Shown piece by piece: positions 42,872 to 43,816 of a DNA stretch of 43,816 nt. The notes under the pieces were generated by a model. That model searched no databases and was not told where the DNA came from. It saw only the letters and a list, made by a program, of their open reading frames with translations. The translations under genes were made by a program, and so were the position numbers. Positions within the stretch are counted from its first letter, which is position 1. Each line of letters opens with the position of its first letter. Source of the DNA: DATKXO01 sp035528995 (GTDB lineage: Bacteria > Planctomycetota > Phycisphaerae > UBA1845); NCBI GenBank assembly GCA_035528995.1, contig DATKXO010000372.1, positions 1-43,816 on the forward strand, read 5' to 3'.

Positions 42872-42976
42872 GGTAGGGCAGGTCGATGACCTGCCTTTAC
42901 CATCCGCCATCGAGTCGAGGGAATGTCAAAGATGCGGTAGCGGAATGGTGAAGGCAGGTGAATCACCTGGCCTACC
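42872..42976. repeat. Inverted REP pair (BIME-like)
   Basis: Two related units face each other. The left is GGTAGGGCAGGT and has a perfect stem GCAGGTC (42878-42884) with GACCTGC (42888-42894). The right, read on the other strand, starts GGTAGGCCAGGT and has CAGGTG (42955-42960) with CACCTG (42964-42969). Both begin with GTAG, the tetranucleotide of REP units mobilised by RAYT transposases, and match further (ACCTGCCTT-n-ACCAT). No transposase is present, so they are non-autonomous. Confidence 0.75.
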
Positions 42977-43032
42977 ACACTCTCGAGAAACTCTGCTGGC
43001 GCGTTCTCAATTCGCTATTCAACGTACGGCTA

Positions 43033-43079
43033 ATCGGCTGGGAAAAGCGATAGCTTTTCCCAGTCCGCGTTCAGCCGAT
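43033..43079. repeat. Strong hairpin downstream of hsp20
   Basis: CTGGGAAAAGC (43038-43048) and GCTTTTCCCAG (43053-43063) form an 11-base perfect stem with loop GATA. Outside it, ATCGGCTG (43033-43040) and CAGCCGAT (43072-43079) can form an alternative 8-base stem. It lies 20 bases beyond the hsp20 stop on the reverse strand. It may be a terminator (no T run) or another REP unit. Confidence 0.6.
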
Positions 43080-43098
43080 GGTTGGAGCCTCTGTCTTT

Positions 43099-43539
43099 TT
43101 ACTCCACTTTGACCTCGATGGATTTCGGTTTTGCCTCCTCAGTCTTTTGAATCTGGAGATTCAGCACGCCATCCTTGAACGAAGCGCTGATTTTAGTCTC
43201 ATCGACATTGTCAGGCAACGTAAAGCTACGGGTGAAGCTCCCGTAGAATCGCTCGACTCGATGAAACTTTTTCCCTGTCTCTTCTGTTTCCTGTTTTCTC
43301 TCTCCCTGAATCGTCAGGACACCATTGTGTACAGTAACTTTGACATCCTCCTTATGGACCTCGGGAATCTCCGCCTTGATCTCGAATGCTTTGTCGGTCT
43401 CAGCGATGTCTACCCGAGGAGCCCAGTCGCCTGTTGCGATGACCTCTTGGCTTCCAGCCTGAGGTTGCCCCACCGCCCTCGCGTAGCGGTCGAGTATATC
43501 CCGCATCTCTTGCCCCCCAACCTGTCTTATTTGTGCCAT
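43099..43539 (-). CDS. Small heat-shock protein, Hsp20 family
   Basis: This 146-residue ATP-independent holdase has a short N-terminal arm, then an alpha-crystallin domain (about 42-135): WAPRVDIAETDKAFEIKAEI, the strand GVLTIQGERKQE, and FYGSFTRSFTLPDNVDETKI. The final GVLNLQIQK contains the conserved G-V-L. The I-x-V/I motif is present as IEVKV near the end and docks into a neighbour subunit. Start ATG 43539 has AGGAGGTG 7 bases upstream. Codon use is the least GC-biased in the window, which suggests a different origin. It neighbours a clpB remnant, so it may be left from a heat-shock locus. No CIRCE or sigma-32 box was seen. Confidence 0.95.
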   Translation of the reverse strand: MAQIRQVGGQEMRDILDRYARAVGQPQAGSQEVIATGDWAPRVDIAETDKAFEIKAEIPEVHKEDVKVTVHNGVLTIQGERKQETEETGKKFHRVERFYGSFTRSFTLPDNVDETKISASFKDGVLNLQIQKTEEAKPKSIEVKVE

Positions 43540-43658
43540 TATGCACCTCCTTCTTTGCGGAATTTAGTTTACCCCAATGGACAGTCCCGCATTCAGGCCA
43601 CCAGGGTTTTGGTTGTTCTCTCTGTAGCTCCAACTTCTGTTTATATGGTCTCCAGATA

Positions 43659-43807
43659 TACCCGCTTTCGGCGGGTAGCATGCTTTCACGGCCCGGCGAA
43701 GCCGGGACGGGTAAGCATGTCTTCGAAAGGACAAGAAGGGCAACGTCCTCTGCCGACTCCCCTGACGGCTGTAGGGCAATCCCTCGTCTCTGCACCCATG
43801 CTTACCC
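43659..43807. repeat. REP-like palindromes at the window end
   Basis: TACCCGC (43659-43665) pairs with GCGGGTA (43671-43677). Next to it CATGCTT (43679-43685) pairs with AAGCATG (43713-43719), enclosing CCCGGC-gaa-GCCGGG (43692-43706). GGGTAAGCATG (43709-43719) recurs inverted as CATGCTTACCC (43797-43807). The element appears to run past the window edge. No gene is supported in 43540-43816. Confidence 0.6.
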
Positions 43808-43816
43808 GCGACCCCG

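Noticed and set aside
43400..43795. Reverse frame upstream of and overlapping hsp20
   Set aside because: It crosses REP-like palindromes and overlaps hsp20 in another frame; no family match.

Overview
The window is GC-rich, gene-dense bacterial DNA, most probably from a member of the Planctomycetota (Phycisphaerae-like). I infer this from three features: an IPTL-CTERM sorting tail (21300-22070), a lipoprotein with a Gly-Glu linker and many thrombospondin type-3 repeats (7049-10123), and toroid-type 'prenyltransferase/squalene oxidase repeat' and TadG-like secreted proteins of the kind common in that phylum. No rRNA, tRNA, CRISPR array, integrase or complete insertion sequence was seen.

Layout. 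(1) 172-6083 is a complete ISC iron-sulfur assembly operon in canonical order: iscR, iscS, iscU, iscA, hscB, hscA, fdx, iscX. A candidate sigma-70 promoter and a palindrome lie in front of it. A convergent bioY (biotin uptake) follows. (2) 7049-14112 holds a large secreted papain-like/TSP3 lipoprotein, a two-gene ABC-2 exporter and a reverse-strand DUF4139 protein. (3) 14478-18211 is a tightly coupled four-gene operon: MttB-family methyltransferase, MetH-activation-domain protein, corrinoid protein and homocysteine S-methyltransferase. Together these are the parts of cobalamin-dependent methionine synthase, with the folate-binding module replaced by a methylamine-type methyltransferase. This is the most interesting system in the window. 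(4) 18386-22988 holds a coiled-coil lipoprotein, a toroid protein, a nitroreductase, an IPTL-CTERM protein and an Lnt-like membrane protein without its catalytic half. (5) 23661-29177 is an envelope-glycan block: GT-C-like membrane protein, polyprenyl-phosphate-type GT2, SAM methyltransferase, and an unusual YdjC deacetylase-methyltransferase fusion. (6) 29348-38888 is mostly single genes: fused CobA-HemD, EamA transporter, amidase, YwrD-like gamma-glutamyltransferase, YbaK deacylase, TadG-like protein, DUF1801 protein and a UroD-family protein. (7) 38889-43816 looks like accessory DNA. It has longer non-coding gaps, REP-like palindromic repeats, a tiny CxxC-repeat lipoprotein, a LEA14-like lipoprotein, an unrecognised protein, a stand-alone trypsin-like protease, a clpB fragment cut by a REP pair, and an Hsp20 gene.

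How the genes may work together. The ISC operon has every component of the cysteine-to-cluster route: the desulfurase passes sulfur to the IscU scaffold, ferredoxin gives electrons, HscBA releases the cluster, and IscR senses the supply. The MttB operon would take a methyl group from an unknown methylated amine onto Co(I) of the corrinoid protein and pass it to homocysteine, with the MetH-activation-like protein re-arming oxidised cobalt using SAM. Functional statements are from sequence motifs and remembered family knowledge; no database search was run.
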